Assembly: GCF_011044495.1 (NCBI RefSeq)
Contig: NZ_CP049143.1
Location: 2,046,001 to 2,110,000, forward strand
Direction of reading: 5' to 3'
Origin: Roseimicrobium sp. ORNL1
GTDB taxonomy: Bacteria; Verrucomicrobiota; Verrucomicrobiia; Verrucomicrobiales; Verrucomicrobiaceae
DNA: 64,000 bases
Positions 18,190-27,140 of this stretch are shown piece by piece (positions within the stretch are counted from its first letter, which is position 1; each line of letters begins with the position of its first letter). The notes beneath the pieces were generated by a model, which searched no databases, was not told the origin of the DNA, and saw only the letters and a program-made list of their open reading frames with translations. The translations under genes and the position numbers were made by a program.

Positions 18190-19719
18190 TCACTTCACAG
18201 ACGACTGCTGCGAAGACGACGAAGGGGAGGGGACGGAAGTGCCGGCCGCGCCCACTTTGGGGCGGCGGTCTGCCAGCTTTTCTTCCTTCAGCAAGCGGCC
18301 CACGCCGAGCAGTTCGCGCATTTCCGCGAGCGTGTGGAAGTGGATGGCGTTCGGCTTCAACTCGGTCACTTCCAGGAAGCGGCGATTCAGGTGCTCACGC
18401 AAGGTGCTCTCGCTGACGGCATCATCGGGTGTGACGTGCAGCAGCACTTCATCACACTCCAGAGGATCATCGTTGCGCTTGCGTAGCTCGATCTGCCAGG
18501 CGGCGACACCGCGCTGATCGTCGAGCAGGTGCTCCAGCATGTTGAAGTCCACCAGCGTGCCTTTCAGCTTGTCCAGGCTGAGGCTGCGGACCTCGCTCAC
18601 CCTCGAGATGGGGCCGATGAGGCGCGGGCAGTGGCGACCGCAGTGCGGGCACATGTCCCAGGTGATACCGCCCTCGGCGATATCCCCCGTGCGATAGCGC
18701 AACACCATGGTGCCGCGGGCATCCAGCGAGGTGTAGACGATTTCCCCGGGCGTACCATCCGGCACCACTTCTCCCGTTTTGGGATTGATGAGCTCGATGA
18801 TGCCGAGGTCTGGATACAGGTGGAATCCGCTCGCGCCTTCATGAGGCATGGTGGGGCACTCAGGCCAGGCCATCTTCGCCTCGGTAAAGGCGTAGGTGCT
18901 GATGATGTGCACGCCAAGCGAGCCGAGCTGGGCGCAGAGTTCACGCAGCTTCGCACGCAGGCCCTGGGGAGTCTTTTCACCGCCGAGGGTGATGCGCTTG
19001 ATGTTCGGCCAGCGGCGCTTCTCCTCCACGGCCTGACGGAGGACGTGGTACATGAAGGTGGGCATGCCGATGATGACATCGGGCTGGATGCGCTCGATGA
19101 GATTGATGTTTCCCTCGGTGCCGAGCGTCTTCCCGCCACCGGTGGAGAGCATGAAGGTGCCGAGTCCCAGTCCCGCATAGTGCGCCTGCCAGAAGGCGAG
19201 GTGTGGCGCGTAGGGGAACATGTTCACATGGCGGTACTCGCGGTCGCTGCGGCCCACTTCCATGATGCGCTTCCCGGCCAGCTCCAGATGAGCGAGGTCG
19301 TGCTTTGTGTAGACGAAGGGCACCGGATCGCTGCTGCGTCCTGTGGTGCTGGTCAGCAGGATGGGGCGGAACTCCGCCTCCAGCTTGTCCTTCGCATACT
19401 GCTTGCCGTGGAAGATGGCATTGAAGATGGTGCGCGGTTCGCGCGTGAGAATCTTCTGGTCAGGAATGAGCACAAACTCACGCTGTTTTTCCCGGGATTC
19501 TGTGAGGTCAACCTTGCTGGAGAGCGGGACCTTGGCCCAGTCTTCAAAGGAGCGGATGTCGTTCGGGCTGATCCCGTGCTCCTCGAACATCTTATGATAG
19601 TGCGCTGAAAAAGGCAGCACCCTATGTTTCAGATATTCGCGAAGGCGGCGAATCTGCCAGGATTTCCAGAACTCCGGCGTGCCGGCGTCCCACAGTGGAG
19701 AGGAGAGGAAGGGTTTCAT
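18190..19719 (-). CDS. Adenylate-forming acyl-CoA ligase, PaaK (phenylacetate-CoA ligase) family
   Basis: A 509-residue cytoplasmic AMP-forming ligase that would activate a carboxylic acid to its CoA ester. TSTTGRSSDPVPFVYT is the phosphate-binding loop, a variant of the usual SSGTTG motif. IISTYAFTEAK follows in the middle, and YRTGDIAEGG holds the ribose-binding Asp. A CPHCGRHCPR segment after it could bind zinc, as some PaaK-like proteins do. The C-terminus ends in a Ser/Gln-rich tail. It lies in the beta-oxidation run, so it may feed fatty or aryl acids to the enzymes encoded downstream. Classical fatty acyl-CoA ligases are a different branch of the superfamily, so the substrate is open. 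Confidence 0.85.
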   Translation of the reverse strand: MKPFLSSPLWDAGTPEFWKSWQIRRLREYLKHRVLPFSAHYHKMFEEHGISPNDIRSFEDWAKVPLSSKVDLTESREKQREFVLIPDQKILTREPRTIFNAIFHGKQYAKDKLEAEFRPILLTSTTGRSSDPVPFVYTKHDLAHLELAGKRIMEVGRSDREYRHVNMFPYAPHLAFWQAHYAGLGLGTFMLSTGGGKTLGTEGNINLIERIQPDVIIGMPTFMYHVLRQAVEEKRRWPNIKRITLGGEKTPQGLRAKLRELCAQLGSLGVHIISTYAFTEAKMAWPECPTMPHEGASGFHLYPDLGIIELINPKTGEVVPDGTPGEIVYTSLDARGTMVLRYRTGDIAEGGITWDMCPHCGRHCPRLIGPISRVSEVRSLSLDKLKGTLVDFNMLEHLLDDQRGVAAWQIELRKRNDDPLECDEVLLHVTPDDAVSESTLREHLNRRFLEVTELKPNAIHFHTLAEMRELLGVGRLLKEEKLADRRPKVGAAGTSVPSPSSSSQQSSVK

Positions 19720-19783
19720 GGCTGTTGTCGTTCATGAGGTTGGATTGATGGCGATGTTGATACATGATACAAAATGATGGGAG

Positions 19784-20884
19784 TCACTGCGGCTGGCCGC
19801 CCTCGGCGGCAGCGGCGACTGCATAGCCTGCCTGCTCGTCATTCGGTCCCAGGACCACTCCCGGGCGTGGCGGCTGCTCCGATGGTGACGGGGCCGCGGA
19901 GCGCGGAATCTGGAGCAGCTTCCGAATCTGCGGCAGTGCCTCCAGGGCGGCGGTGCGGCCCGATTCTATATAGCGATTGAAGTTTTCGAAGTCGTACCAG
20001 CGTGACTCCTGGCAGAAGGGATGGATGAGCACGTCGGCACGCGCGCCTTCATGCTCAATGACGCGGAGCTGTGAACTCGTCAGGCAGCGCTTGAAGGTAT
20101 CCAGCACATTGCCGTAGGCGAAGAGGTTCAGATTCCGGCTGAGGGACCCAAAGAAACGGGACACCATCGAAGAGGGAATGGGCGGCGGAATGGGATAGCT
20201 CTGCATCTTGCTGGAAGAGATGTCTTCCAGAGTGGGCATCACATTTACGGCTATAATATAGTCCAGATCCGCGACCTTGTGTAGCAATTCCACAGGAAGA
20301 GGCTCCGCGGCGCCGCCGTCGATCCAGCGTGCCTCATTCAGATAAACCGGTGACACGATGCCGGGAATGGCACAGCTCGCCTGCACCGCGGCCGCAGCCG
20401 GGGTGGTGGGAGGCAGTACTTCCCCTCGCACCGTGTCGAGATTGGTAGCCACCACATGCATGCGGGTGGCGAGGTCTCCCAGGGTCTTTTCACCCAGGGT
20501 GCGCTCCAGATGCTTGCGCACTTTGTGACCTCGAAGGAATCCTTGCAGCGGAGGCACGGCAAGATCGAGCAGGCGGATGAGCGTCCGGCGGTCGCGGATT
20601 TCAGAGGCCAGCTTGGCCAGTTCCTCCCCGGGGACGCCCGCTGCCCACAGCGTGCCTACGTAGGCTCCCATGCTGCTGCCCATGATGACAGAGATGGGTA
20701 TCTGTGCCTCCTCCAGGACCTGGATGACACCGATGTGTGCCAGGCCTCGCGCACCGCCGCAGGAGAGTACCAGACCTATTCTGGGGGGATCCTGGGCTGA
20801 GGCGGGAGCAGGGTCGTGAAATCGCTTCAGAAGTCCATCAATATTGAACCATGGGAAGCGCAGTATGGGCGAGGGGGCGCGCAT
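19784..20884 (-). CDS. Patatin-like phospholipase (RssA type)
   Basis: A 366-residue serine esterase/lipase. The oxyanion-hole motif is LSCGGARGLAHIG (residues 40-52). The nucleophile elbow is GSSMG with Ser71, and the catalytic Asp189 is in WIDGGAAEP, completing the Ser-Asp dyad. No signal peptide is seen, so it probably acts inside the cell on membrane lipids or acyl esters. The C-terminal ~60 residues are Pro/Ala/Gln-rich and not part of the fold. It is the first gene of the minus-strand block, 64 bases before the acyl-CoA ligase gene. That order suggests lipid hydrolysis, activation and beta-oxidation, which is inference. Confidence 0.9.
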   Translation of the reverse strand: MRAPSPILRFPWFNIDGLLKRFHDPAPASAQDPPRIGLVLSCGGARGLAHIGVIQVLEEAQIPISVIMGSSMGAYVGTLWAAGVPGEELAKLASEIRDRRTLIRLLDLAVPPLQGFLRGHKVRKHLERTLGEKTLGDLATRMHVVATNLDTVRGEVLPPTTPAAAAVQASCAIPGIVSPVYLNEARWIDGGAAEPLPVELLHKVADLDYIIAVNVMPTLEDISSSKMQSYPIPPPIPSSMVSRFFGSLSRNLNLFAYGNVLDTFKRCLTSSQLRVIEHEGARADVLIHPFCQESRWYDFENFNRYIESGRTAALEALPQIRKLLQIPRSAAPSPSEQPPRPGVVLGPNDEQAGYAVAAAAEGGQPQ

Positions 20885-20952
20885 GACTGTAAAAGGGGGT
20901 TCACTATGTTAGACATGCAGGTCGCTTCAAAATTCAAAAAATCAGAAGTAAA

Positions 20953-20983
20953 ACACCGAGTTATGGTGTGAGACAAAATGTCT
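20953..20983. promoter_or_regulatory. Two adjacent dyads in an AT-rich divergent intergenic region (candidate operators)
   Basis: Between the divergent patatin and CehA-like genes (20885-21099) the sequence turns AT-rich. Two inverted repeats sit side by side: ACACC-N7-GGTGT at 20953-20969 and AGACA-AAA-TGTCT at 20971-20983. Their size and placement fit binding sites for a dimeric regulator, or promoter-proximal structure. No regulator gene is adjacent, so this is only a candidate. Confidence 0.3.
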
Positions 20984-21099
20984 GAATCCATTGTCAAACG
21001 GCGCGCGAATATGACAGAAAGGGTGCTGGTTTCCGGGAGAGTTCGGAGCGAAAAAAATGTTGCTTGCTCCCGGTAGGTCGGAGCGTACGAGAGATTGCC

Positions 21100-23670
21100 A
21101 TGCGCATCCTCAAGCCCTTCTCCACCCTGCTAGCGTGTCTTTCCTTATCGACCTCTGTGTCCGCGGCCGAATCCTTTGAAATCGGCGAAGGCCGTGAAGG
21201 TGACCTGCCCCAAGGCAAGGAGGCGGATGGTATTCGTGGGGATTTTGTGCTGCGCAATGACAAGGTGGTGGCGTTGATTTCCCAGAATGCTCCCTTGCGT
21301 CGCGCGAACATGAGCACCTTCTACGGGGCGGACGGCGTGACCCCCGGCTGCCTGTATGACCTGACTCTGGCGGGCGCGCAGAATGACCAGCTCATCTACT
21401 TCGGTCCCGCTGGGCAGAAGGGGCAGGTCTCCTGGGTGCGGGTGGTGGCAGAAGATGATGAGAACGCTGCTTCTGTGGAAACGGTGACGACCGCAGCGAA
21501 GAATGACGGAATATATAAGCGGCACGAGTACCGCGTTCGTGATGGCGAGTACGGGATCTGGGTCATCACCACGCTGCGTAACGAGGGTAAGGAAAAAATC
21601 AAAACGAAGACCAAGGACGCCTGGACTCGCTTCAACGAAAGCGGCCAGAAGGATGGTATCCAGTGGGCAGATGCGGTGGACCCTCGCGACAAGGCTGGTT
21701 ATGCCTATGCCAATCTCCCGCTGGAAGACTGGAAGAAAGAGCCCCCTGCCGAAGAGGTGGAACTGGCACCGGGAGAGCAGGTGACCTGGGCGCGCTTCCT
21801 CGCGGTGGGAACCTCTCCTGCGGAAGCCTGGGGCCGCGTGCGTGAGAAGCGCGAGGGCAAGGAAGGCACGCTTGCGGTCAAGGTAGCGGACAAGGCGGGC
21901 CAGCCGGTAACCTCTGCTTCCGTCTCGCTCGTAGATGACAAGAACGTGCTCAAGGGATATCCCAATGAGAAGGGCGAAATCACGCTGACCCTCCCCACGG
22001 GCAAGCATCAAGTGGTGGTGGAAGATATGGGTCGGCCTGCGGTGATGCAGGAGGTGACGATTGCGGCTGGCAAGACGGTCAACATCTCTGCCGCGCTGGA
22101 GCCCGCCACGCGCCTGAAGTTCGCCATCACGGATGAGAGCGGACGCAGCATCCCGTGCAAGGCGCAGATTCTCGCGCAGGGCGAGACGCCGCCGGTGGAC
22201 CTGGGCCCCGTGATGCGCGCGCATGGTTGCCGTGACCAGTGGCACAGCGAGCGTGGTGACTTCACCGTGCAGGTGCCGCCTGGCAAGTACCGTGTGGTGG
22301 TGACGCGTGGAATTGAGCACAGTCACCTCGCGCAGGAAGTGACGCTGGCTCCGGGGCAGGAGATGGAGGTGAAGGGGACCCTGAAGAGGTTGGTCGACAG
22401 CACCGGCTGGGTGAGTGCGGACTTTCATAATCACTCCACGCAGAGCGGTGATAACATTTGCGGCACGCCGGATCGTCTGACGAACCTGGCGGCGGAGCAC
22501 ATCGAGTTTGCACCCACCACGGAGCACAACCGCATCTATGACTGGCGGCCCATCATCGAGAGCCTTGGCCTGCAGAATGACATCCAGACCGTGGTAGGCA
22601 TGGAACTCACAGGCAGTGCGTCGCACCTCAACTGTTTCCCGCTGACGGTGGAACCTTTCCTGCAGGACAATGGCGCGCCCGTCTACAATCTCGATGCACG
22701 CATCGCGGCGCTGACGCTGCGCGGCTGGCAGGGTGAGCGCGCGGACCGCTGGGTGCAGGTGAACCATCCGGACAACGCCTTCCTCTTCAATGATCGCAAT
22801 CTCGACAGCAAGCCGGACGGTGGTCTGGTGGGCATCGAAGCCATGGTGGATGGCATGGAGACGGAAAACTTCATCGGGGATGGTGTGCTGGCGGATTCCC
22901 CGTGGACGCTGAACCGTCCCAAGGGCGCCCTGGCCACGAAGGTGAACTATGTCCGCCAGTTCATCTGGCTGCAGCTTCTCAATGCGGGCTTCCGCGTGAA
23001 GCCGGTGGCAGTGGCCGATGCACACACAGTGTTTGGCAATGGCGTCGGTGGCTGGCGCATGTACCTGCCCAGCAAGACCGATGAACCGGCGAAGATCGAC
23101 TGGTCTGGTGACATCGCCGCGCAGGCGAAGGCGGGCCACTACTTCCTGACCACCGGACCGTTCCTCAATGTCACTACCGCAGATGGAAAGATGCCGGGTG
23201 ACGATGTCCGTGCGAATGGCGTGGTGCAGCTCAAGGTGAAGGTGCAGTGCACAGACTGGGTGAACATCGACCGCATCCAGGTGCTGGTGAACTCCCGCAA
23301 GGAACCCACGCTGAACTTCACCCGGAAATCACACCCTGAGATGTTCAAGGATGGTGTGGTACAGTTTGACCAGACCATTACGGTGCCTCTGCAAAAGGAC
23401 GCACACCTCATCGTGGTGGCCGTGGAGGAAGAAGGTGACCTGAAGACGGGCTATGGCAGCAGCGACCAATCTCGTCTGCGTCCCATGGCCTACCACACGC
23501 CCATCTATGTGGATGTGGACGGCAATGGCTTCCAAGCGAATGGCGATACGCTCGGTTACGACATTCCCGTGGCGAAGATGACGGTGGACACCGTGCGCGA
23601 AAAGCTGGGCCTGCCCCCCGAGGTCAAGCCCGCGGCACCGGCCAACGGTGCGACGAAGCCTGCTCCGTGA
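21100..23670 (+). CDS. Exported CehA/McbA-family metallohydrolase (PHP domain) with carboxypeptidase-regulatory-like repeats
   Basis: An 856-residue exported protein. The ATG at 21100 starts a signal peptide (MRILKPFSTLLACLSLSTSVSA); the in-frame TTG at 21064 is less likely. Residues about 20-265 form an unassigned beta-rich region. Two beta-sandwich segments of the carboxypeptidase regulatory type follow (VADKAGQPVTSASVSLVDDK and ITDESGRSIPCKAQI). The PHP-type metal domain begins with ADFHNHSTQSGDN (His443, His445), followed by FAPTTEHN, GMELTG and VADAH, which are expected metal ligands. CehA and McbA hydrolyse carbaryl, but most family members have unknown substrates. The gene ends at a strong bidirectional terminator shared with osmC. 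Confidence 0.85.
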   Translation: MRILKPFSTLLACLSLSTSVSAAESFEIGEGREGDLPQGKEADGIRGDFVLRNDKVVALISQNAPLRRANMSTFYGADGVTPGCLYDLTLAGAQNDQLIYFGPAGQKGQVSWVRVVAEDDENAASVETVTTAAKNDGIYKRHEYRVRDGEYGIWVITTLRNEGKEKIKTKTKDAWTRFNESGQKDGIQWADAVDPRDKAGYAYANLPLEDWKKEPPAEEVELAPGEQVTWARFLAVGTSPAEAWGRVREKREGKEGTLAVKVADKAGQPVTSASVSLVDDKNVLKGYPNEKGEITLTLPTGKHQVVVEDMGRPAVMQEVTIAAGKTVNISAALEPATRLKFAITDESGRSIPCKAQILAQGETPPVDLGPVMRAHGCRDQWHSERGDFTVQVPPGKYRVVVTRGIEHSHLAQEVTLAPGQEMEVKGTLKRLVDSTGWVSADFHNHSTQSGDNICGTPDRLTNLAAEHIEFAPTTEHNRIYDWRPIIESLGLQNDIQTVVGMELTGSASHLNCFPLTVEPFLQDNGAPVYNLDARIAALTLRGWQGERADRWVQVNHPDNAFLFNDRNLDSKPDGGLVGIEAMVDGMETENFIGDGVLADSPWTLNRPKGALATKVNYVRQFIWLQLLNAGFRVKPVAVADAHTVFGNGVGGWRMYLPSKTDEPAKIDWSGDIAAQAKAGHYFLTTGPFLNVTTADGKMPGDDVRANGVVQLKVKVQCTDWVNIDRIQVLVNSRKEPTLNFTRKSHPEMFKDGVVQFDQTITVPLQKDAHLIVVAVEEEGDLKTGYGSSDQSRLRPMAYHTPIYVDVDGNGFQANGDTLGYDIPVAKMTVDTVREKLGLPPEVKPAAPANGATKPAP

Positions 23671-23683
23671 GATGTGTAGCACA

Positions 23684-23719
23684 ACAAAAGCGGCGGCTCG
23701 TGTGAGCCGCCTCTTTTGT
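23684..23719. terminator. Bidirectional rho-independent terminator between convergent genes
   Basis: A near-perfect stem: ACAAAAG-C-GGCGGCTC, loop GTGT, GAGCCGCC-T-CTTTTGT. The 8-bp G/C core is flanked by A-rich and T-rich arms, so it gives a U-tract on either strand. It lies 13 bases after the CehA-like stop and 27 bases after the osmC stop, serving both. Confidence 0.85.
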
Positions 23720-23746
23720 TTTGGGCAAAGTCTCTCGTGCGCCAGG

Positions 23747-24172
23747 CTACGCTTCCAGCGTGGCAGTCATCGTGATCTTGGCATTCAGCAGTTTCGAGAT
23801 GGGGCAGTTCGCCTTGGCGGCCTCAGCGGCCTCCTGGAAGGCGGTTTCATCCGCACCAGGAATGGTGACCTTCACATCGAGGTGGCTTGCGGTGACCTGA
23901 AATCCATCACCCACCTTCTCAAGGGTGACCGTGGCTTCGGTCTCGATCTTCTGCGGCGTCATGTTGGCCATGCCGAGGATCATGGAGAGTGCCATGGAGA
24001 AACATCCAGCGTGCGCTGCGCCGACCAGTTCTTCGGGGTTCGTGCCCTTTTCACCCTCGAAGCGGGTGCGGAAGGAGTAGGGGACACCGGAGAGCACTCC
24101 GGAACCGGTGGTGATGGTTCCGCTTCCGTCCTTGAGACCGCCGTTCCAGATTGCTGATGCTTTTTGTTTCAT
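23747..24172 (-). CDS. osmC: OsmC family peroxiredoxin
   Basis: A 141-residue thiol-dependent hydroperoxide reductase that detoxifies organic hydroperoxides in the cytoplasm as a dimer. The sequence closely follows E. coli-type OsmC, with EGEKGTNPEELVGAAHAGCFSMALS carried at residues 39-63. The peroxidatic Cys57 and the resolving Cys123 (KANCPISKLL) are both present. Length is normal. It is monocistronic: it ends at a bidirectional terminator and starts divergently from the ceramidase-like gene. The leader has no Shine-Dalgarno motif. Confidence 0.94.
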   Translation of the reverse strand: MKQKASAIWNGGLKDGSGTITTGSGVLSGVPYSFRTRFEGEKGTNPEELVGAAHAGCFSMALSMILGMANMTPQKIETEATVTLEKVGDGFQVTASHLDVKVTIPGADETAFQEAAEAAKANCPISKLLNAKITMTATLEA

Positions 24173-24199
24173 GGTCTTTCAGCATCGCATGGGTCGTGG

Positions 24200-24215
24200 A
24201 AATTGGCTGCAATTT
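24200..24215. promoter_or_regulatory. Dyad upstream of osmC (candidate operator)
   Basis: AAATTG-GCTG-CAATTT is a perfect 6-bp dyad 28 bases before the osmC start, in the 213-base divergent gap. The position suits an operator for a redox or stress regulator. It is followed on the plus strand by a run of T, so a small hairpin terminator of an unseen transcript is the alternative. Confidence 0.3.
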
Positions 24216-24385
24216 TTTGTAGTCAGATTTGCCTTAAAAGATTGGAAGTGAAAGAACGGTGGGACTGGCTGGGTAGGTCAGGCATCGACCATTTGCCCGT
24301 TGATTCATCAGGTTGCCCATCCGCCATGTCCCACCTCACTTTTTTCTCAGGTCTCCGTCAGTCCAACTCCGGTCGCCCTGGAGTC

Positions 24386-25909
24386 ATGTGCCCTCGGCGT
24401 ATATCAAGGCTGATGGTGCTGCTGCTGCCGGTACTGATGGCATGGAGTGGGTTGGCGGTGCGTGTACAGGCAGCAACATTGCAAGCGGGCGCCGCACGTG
24501 TGGAGATCACCGACCGCACCACGCCCGTGATGAATGACCCGCTCTATGCAAAGGCTCTGGTGCTCAAGAGCGAGAACACCACCGTGGTGCTCATCACACT
24601 GGATGTGGTCTCAATTGGCGAGATAGGCCGCATCGGGAACGGTTTCCTCGCGACGGTGCGCGGTGAGTTGCGGAAGGAGCTCGGCATCGCGCCGGAGTGT
24701 GTGGTCATCAACACAAGCCACTGTCACGGGATTCCACGACCCGACACCGCGGCGCTGACCGTGCAAGCGGTGAAGGAGGCCTGGAAAAAGCTGGCTCCGG
24801 CTCGCGTAGCCACGGGCAGGGGGAGCGAGCAACGCATCAGTGAGAACCGCCGCATCAAGATGAAGGACGGCAGCGAGGTGGACATGCGCCGTGCCTATCC
24901 GCTGCCACGGGATGAAGATGTGAAGGCAGTTGGGCCGATTGATCCGGAGATCGGTATTCTCCGTGTGGACCATGCCGATGGCCGGCCGCTCGCGGTGGTG
25001 TACAACTTCGCGTGCCATCCCATCATGAATCCACCCAGCACGGGGAACTCAGCGGACTACCCCGGCTTTGCGTCCAAGGTGATCGAGGATGATCTTGGCA
25101 ACGGCGCAGTGGCGTTGTTCATCCAGGGATGTGGTGGGGACATCAATCCCGTGGGCTACAAAGGCGTTGCTTATCCTCCGCAGGCGGAGCCACTGGGGAC
25201 GATGCTGGGCCTCAGTGTCATGAAATCTGTGAGGGAGATGAAGACCAACGCGGATGCGGCCCTGGGGGTCACAAGAACGACGATTGCCCTCCCACGCGCG
25301 GCGGACTTTGAGCGACGGATCGCTGCGAATGAAGCGGAGCAGGTGAAGCTCACGAAGTCTCTCCGCGGCACCAATCTCAACTTCAAATCTTTTCTGCCGC
25401 TGCTGATGCAGCATCGTCTTTCCCCCGAGCAACCGGCCGCGCATGCCCAGCAGTACCTGCATCAAGGGGCGAATGGCAGGGAGGACTATACCCGCCTGGA
25501 TGCGGACAACCGCACGAGCATTGAGGCGTATTTGTACAACATCGAGGTTATGGAGAAACTCACGCGATTGAATGCCAACCTCTCGTTGTTGAAGAAACAT
25601 CAGGCGCAAACTGTTGCCGCAGGCAATACCACGCTGGATGTGGAGATGGCCGCTGTGCGCGTGGGAGACTTTCGCATGGTGACGTTTCCCGGTGAGGTGA
25701 CTGTGGAGGTGGGCCTCAATATCAAGAAGGCCGCGCCGCATCCGCACTGCTTTGTCGCGGGTTATACGAATGGCTACATCTACTACACACCCACCGCGGC
25801 CCAGCGGGGCAACACGGGCTATGCGCAGGAGGATTGTGACACCCTGGTCGCGCCGGAGTGGCAGGCGTTGTTTGAGAAACGCGCGCTGGAAATGTTAAAG
25901 GGCTTGTGA
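24386..25909 (+). CDS. Exported neutral/alkaline ceramidase-like protein
   Basis: A 507-residue protein resembling the N-terminal catalytic region of neutral/alkaline non-lysosomal ceramidases. Such proteins in PVC bacteria often have unknown hydrolase roles. LQAGAARVEITDRT opens the mature part, NTSHCHGIP matches the zinc-binding histidine pair, and FACHPIMN and FIQGCGGDINPVGY are further family motifs. The ATG at 24386 gives a signal peptide (MCPRRISRLMVLLLPVLMAW...VQA); a frame open from 24164 adds an implausible N-terminus. The C-terminal Ig-like domain of true ceramidases seems absent, so an activity on another amide or ester is possible. No operon partner is evident. Confidence 0.75.
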   Translation: MCPRRISRLMVLLLPVLMAWSGLAVRVQAATLQAGAARVEITDRTTPVMNDPLYAKALVLKSENTTVVLITLDVVSIGEIGRIGNGFLATVRGELRKELGIAPECVVINTSHCHGIPRPDTAALTVQAVKEAWKKLAPARVATGRGSEQRISENRRIKMKDGSEVDMRRAYPLPRDEDVKAVGPIDPEIGILRVDHADGRPLAVVYNFACHPIMNPPSTGNSADYPGFASKVIEDDLGNGAVALFIQGCGGDINPVGYKGVAYPPQAEPLGTMLGLSVMKSVREMKTNADAALGVTRTTIALPRAADFERRIAANEAEQVKLTKSLRGTNLNFKSFLPLLMQHRLSPEQPAAHAQQYLHQGANGREDYTRLDADNRTSIEAYLYNIEVMEKLTRLNANLSLLKKHQAQTVAAGNTTLDVEMAAVRVGDFRMVTFPGEVTVEVGLNIKKAAPHPHCFVAGYTNGYIYYTPTAAQRGNTGYAQEDCDTLVAPEWQALFEKRALEMLKGL

Positions 25910-26011
25910 GTTTTCAAAGACCGGACTGTAATCACTGTCCGTATCGAATCTGAATTGCACGGCTGCGGACGTCCGTGGTCGATGTGTTCATACACTCAGC
26001 CCAATCTTCCC

Positions 26012-27031
26012 ATGAAAAGCAGCTTTCAAGGATTCGCCGCCCCGGAAAAAGGAAAGAAACTCGAGTCGTTCTCCTTCGACCCCGGCGAGTTACGCGATGA
26101 ACAGGTGGAGGTCGCCGTGGAGTACTGCGGCGTGTGTCACAGCGACCTCTCCATGATCGACAATGATTGGGGACAGTCTGTGTATCCTCTGGTGCCGGGG
26201 CATGAGATCGTGGGGCGCATCGTGGCGGCTGGCGACCACGTGAAGGGCGTCAAGGTGGGACAGCGCGTAGGGATAGGGTGGTACTCGGAGAGCTGCATGT
26301 CGTGTACGCAGTGCCTCTCGGGGAACCACAACCTGTGTCCCAATGCGGAGCAGACGATTGTGAACCGTCATGGGGGCTTCGCCAATCGTGTGCGCGCCCA
26401 CTGGGCCTGGGCCACGCCGCTGCCCGATCAACTGGATGAGACGAGTGCGGGTCCACTCTTCTGTGGTGGCATCACCGTGTTTAATCCCATCGTCCAGTTC
26501 GGGGTGCGTCCGACGGATCGTGTGGGTGTGATTGGCATCGGTGGACTGGGCCACATGGCGGTGCAGTTTCTCAGCAAATGGGGCTGTGAGGTCTTTGCTT
26601 TCACCTCAAGTGATTCCAAGAGGGACGAGGCGATGAAGATGGGCGCACACCACGTGGTGAGCTCACGCGATGCTGGCCAACTCAAGAAGATTGCAGGCTC
26701 ACTCGATTTCATCATTAGCACCGTGAATGTCTCCATGCCGTGGGATGCGATCCTCAGCAGCCTCGCGCCGAGGGGGCGGCTGCATTTGGTGGGGGCGGTG
26801 TTGGAGCCCATCCCGGTTGCGGCATTTTCCCTCATCGGAGGGCAGAAGAGCATTTCAGGCTCCCCGGTGGGTGGCCCGGCCACCGTGGCGAAGATGCTGG
26901 ACTTCGCGGCCCGGCATGGGATTCCGCCGATCACGGAGGAGTTCCCCTTGAGCCAGGTGAATGAAGCGCTCGATCACCTGCGCGCGGGCAAGGCGCGGTA
27001 TCGCGTGGTGCTGAAGAACGACCTCGGTTGA
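26012..27031 (+). CDS. Zinc-dependent alcohol dehydrogenase (cinnamyl-alcohol-dehydrogenase / YahK type)
   Basis: A 339-residue NADP-type medium-chain dehydrogenase that reduces aldehydes or oxidises alcohols. CGVCHSDLSMID holds the catalytic zinc Cys42 and PGHEIVG holds the next zinc ligands. SCMSCTQCLSGNHNLC has the C-x2-C-x2-C-x7-C structural zinc site. GIGGLGHMAVQF is the dinucleotide-binding loop. The ATG at 26012 was chosen because family members begin close to KSSFQGFAA; a GTG or ATG frame from 25955 adds 19 residues without similarity. The protein is cytoplasmic. Its neighbours do not hint at the substrate. Confidence 0.93.
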   Translation: MKSSFQGFAAPEKGKKLESFSFDPGELRDEQVEVAVEYCGVCHSDLSMIDNDWGQSVYPLVPGHEIVGRIVAAGDHVKGVKVGQRVGIGWYSESCMSCTQCLSGNHNLCPNAEQTIVNRHGGFANRVRAHWAWATPLPDQLDETSAGPLFCGGITVFNPIVQFGVRPTDRVGVIGIGGLGHMAVQFLSKWGCEVFAFTSSDSKRDEAMKMGAHHVVSSRDAGQLKKIAGSLDFIISTVNVSMPWDAILSSLAPRGRLHLVGAVLEPIPVAAFSLIGGQKSISGSPVGGPATVAKMLDFAARHGIPPITEEFPLSQVNEALDHLRAGKARYRVVLKNDLG

Positions 27032-27080
27032 CGGGCATTGATGCTCGTCGACGCACGGAGCTGGGCATCTGGCCCCGTTG

Positions 27081-27096
27081 TACCCTTTTCAGGGTA
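27081..27096 (+). terminator. Weak terminator-like hairpin after the alcohol dehydrogenase gene
   Basis: TACCCT-TTTC-AGGGTA forms a 6-bp stem with a 4-base loop, 50 bases after the stop and followed by a broken T-rich stretch. It would separate the dehydrogenase from the methyltransferase gene, but the stem is short. Confidence 0.35.
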
Positions 27097-27140
27097 GTGG
27101 TGTTTCTTGTGCGGCTGTGAATTCTCCATGATACTGCCTC

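Noticed and set aside
21145-23139. A 664-residue minus-strand frame inside the CehA-like gene
   Set aside because: The protein is Arg/His-rich without motifs, and the opposite strand encodes a well-supported exported metallohydrolase.
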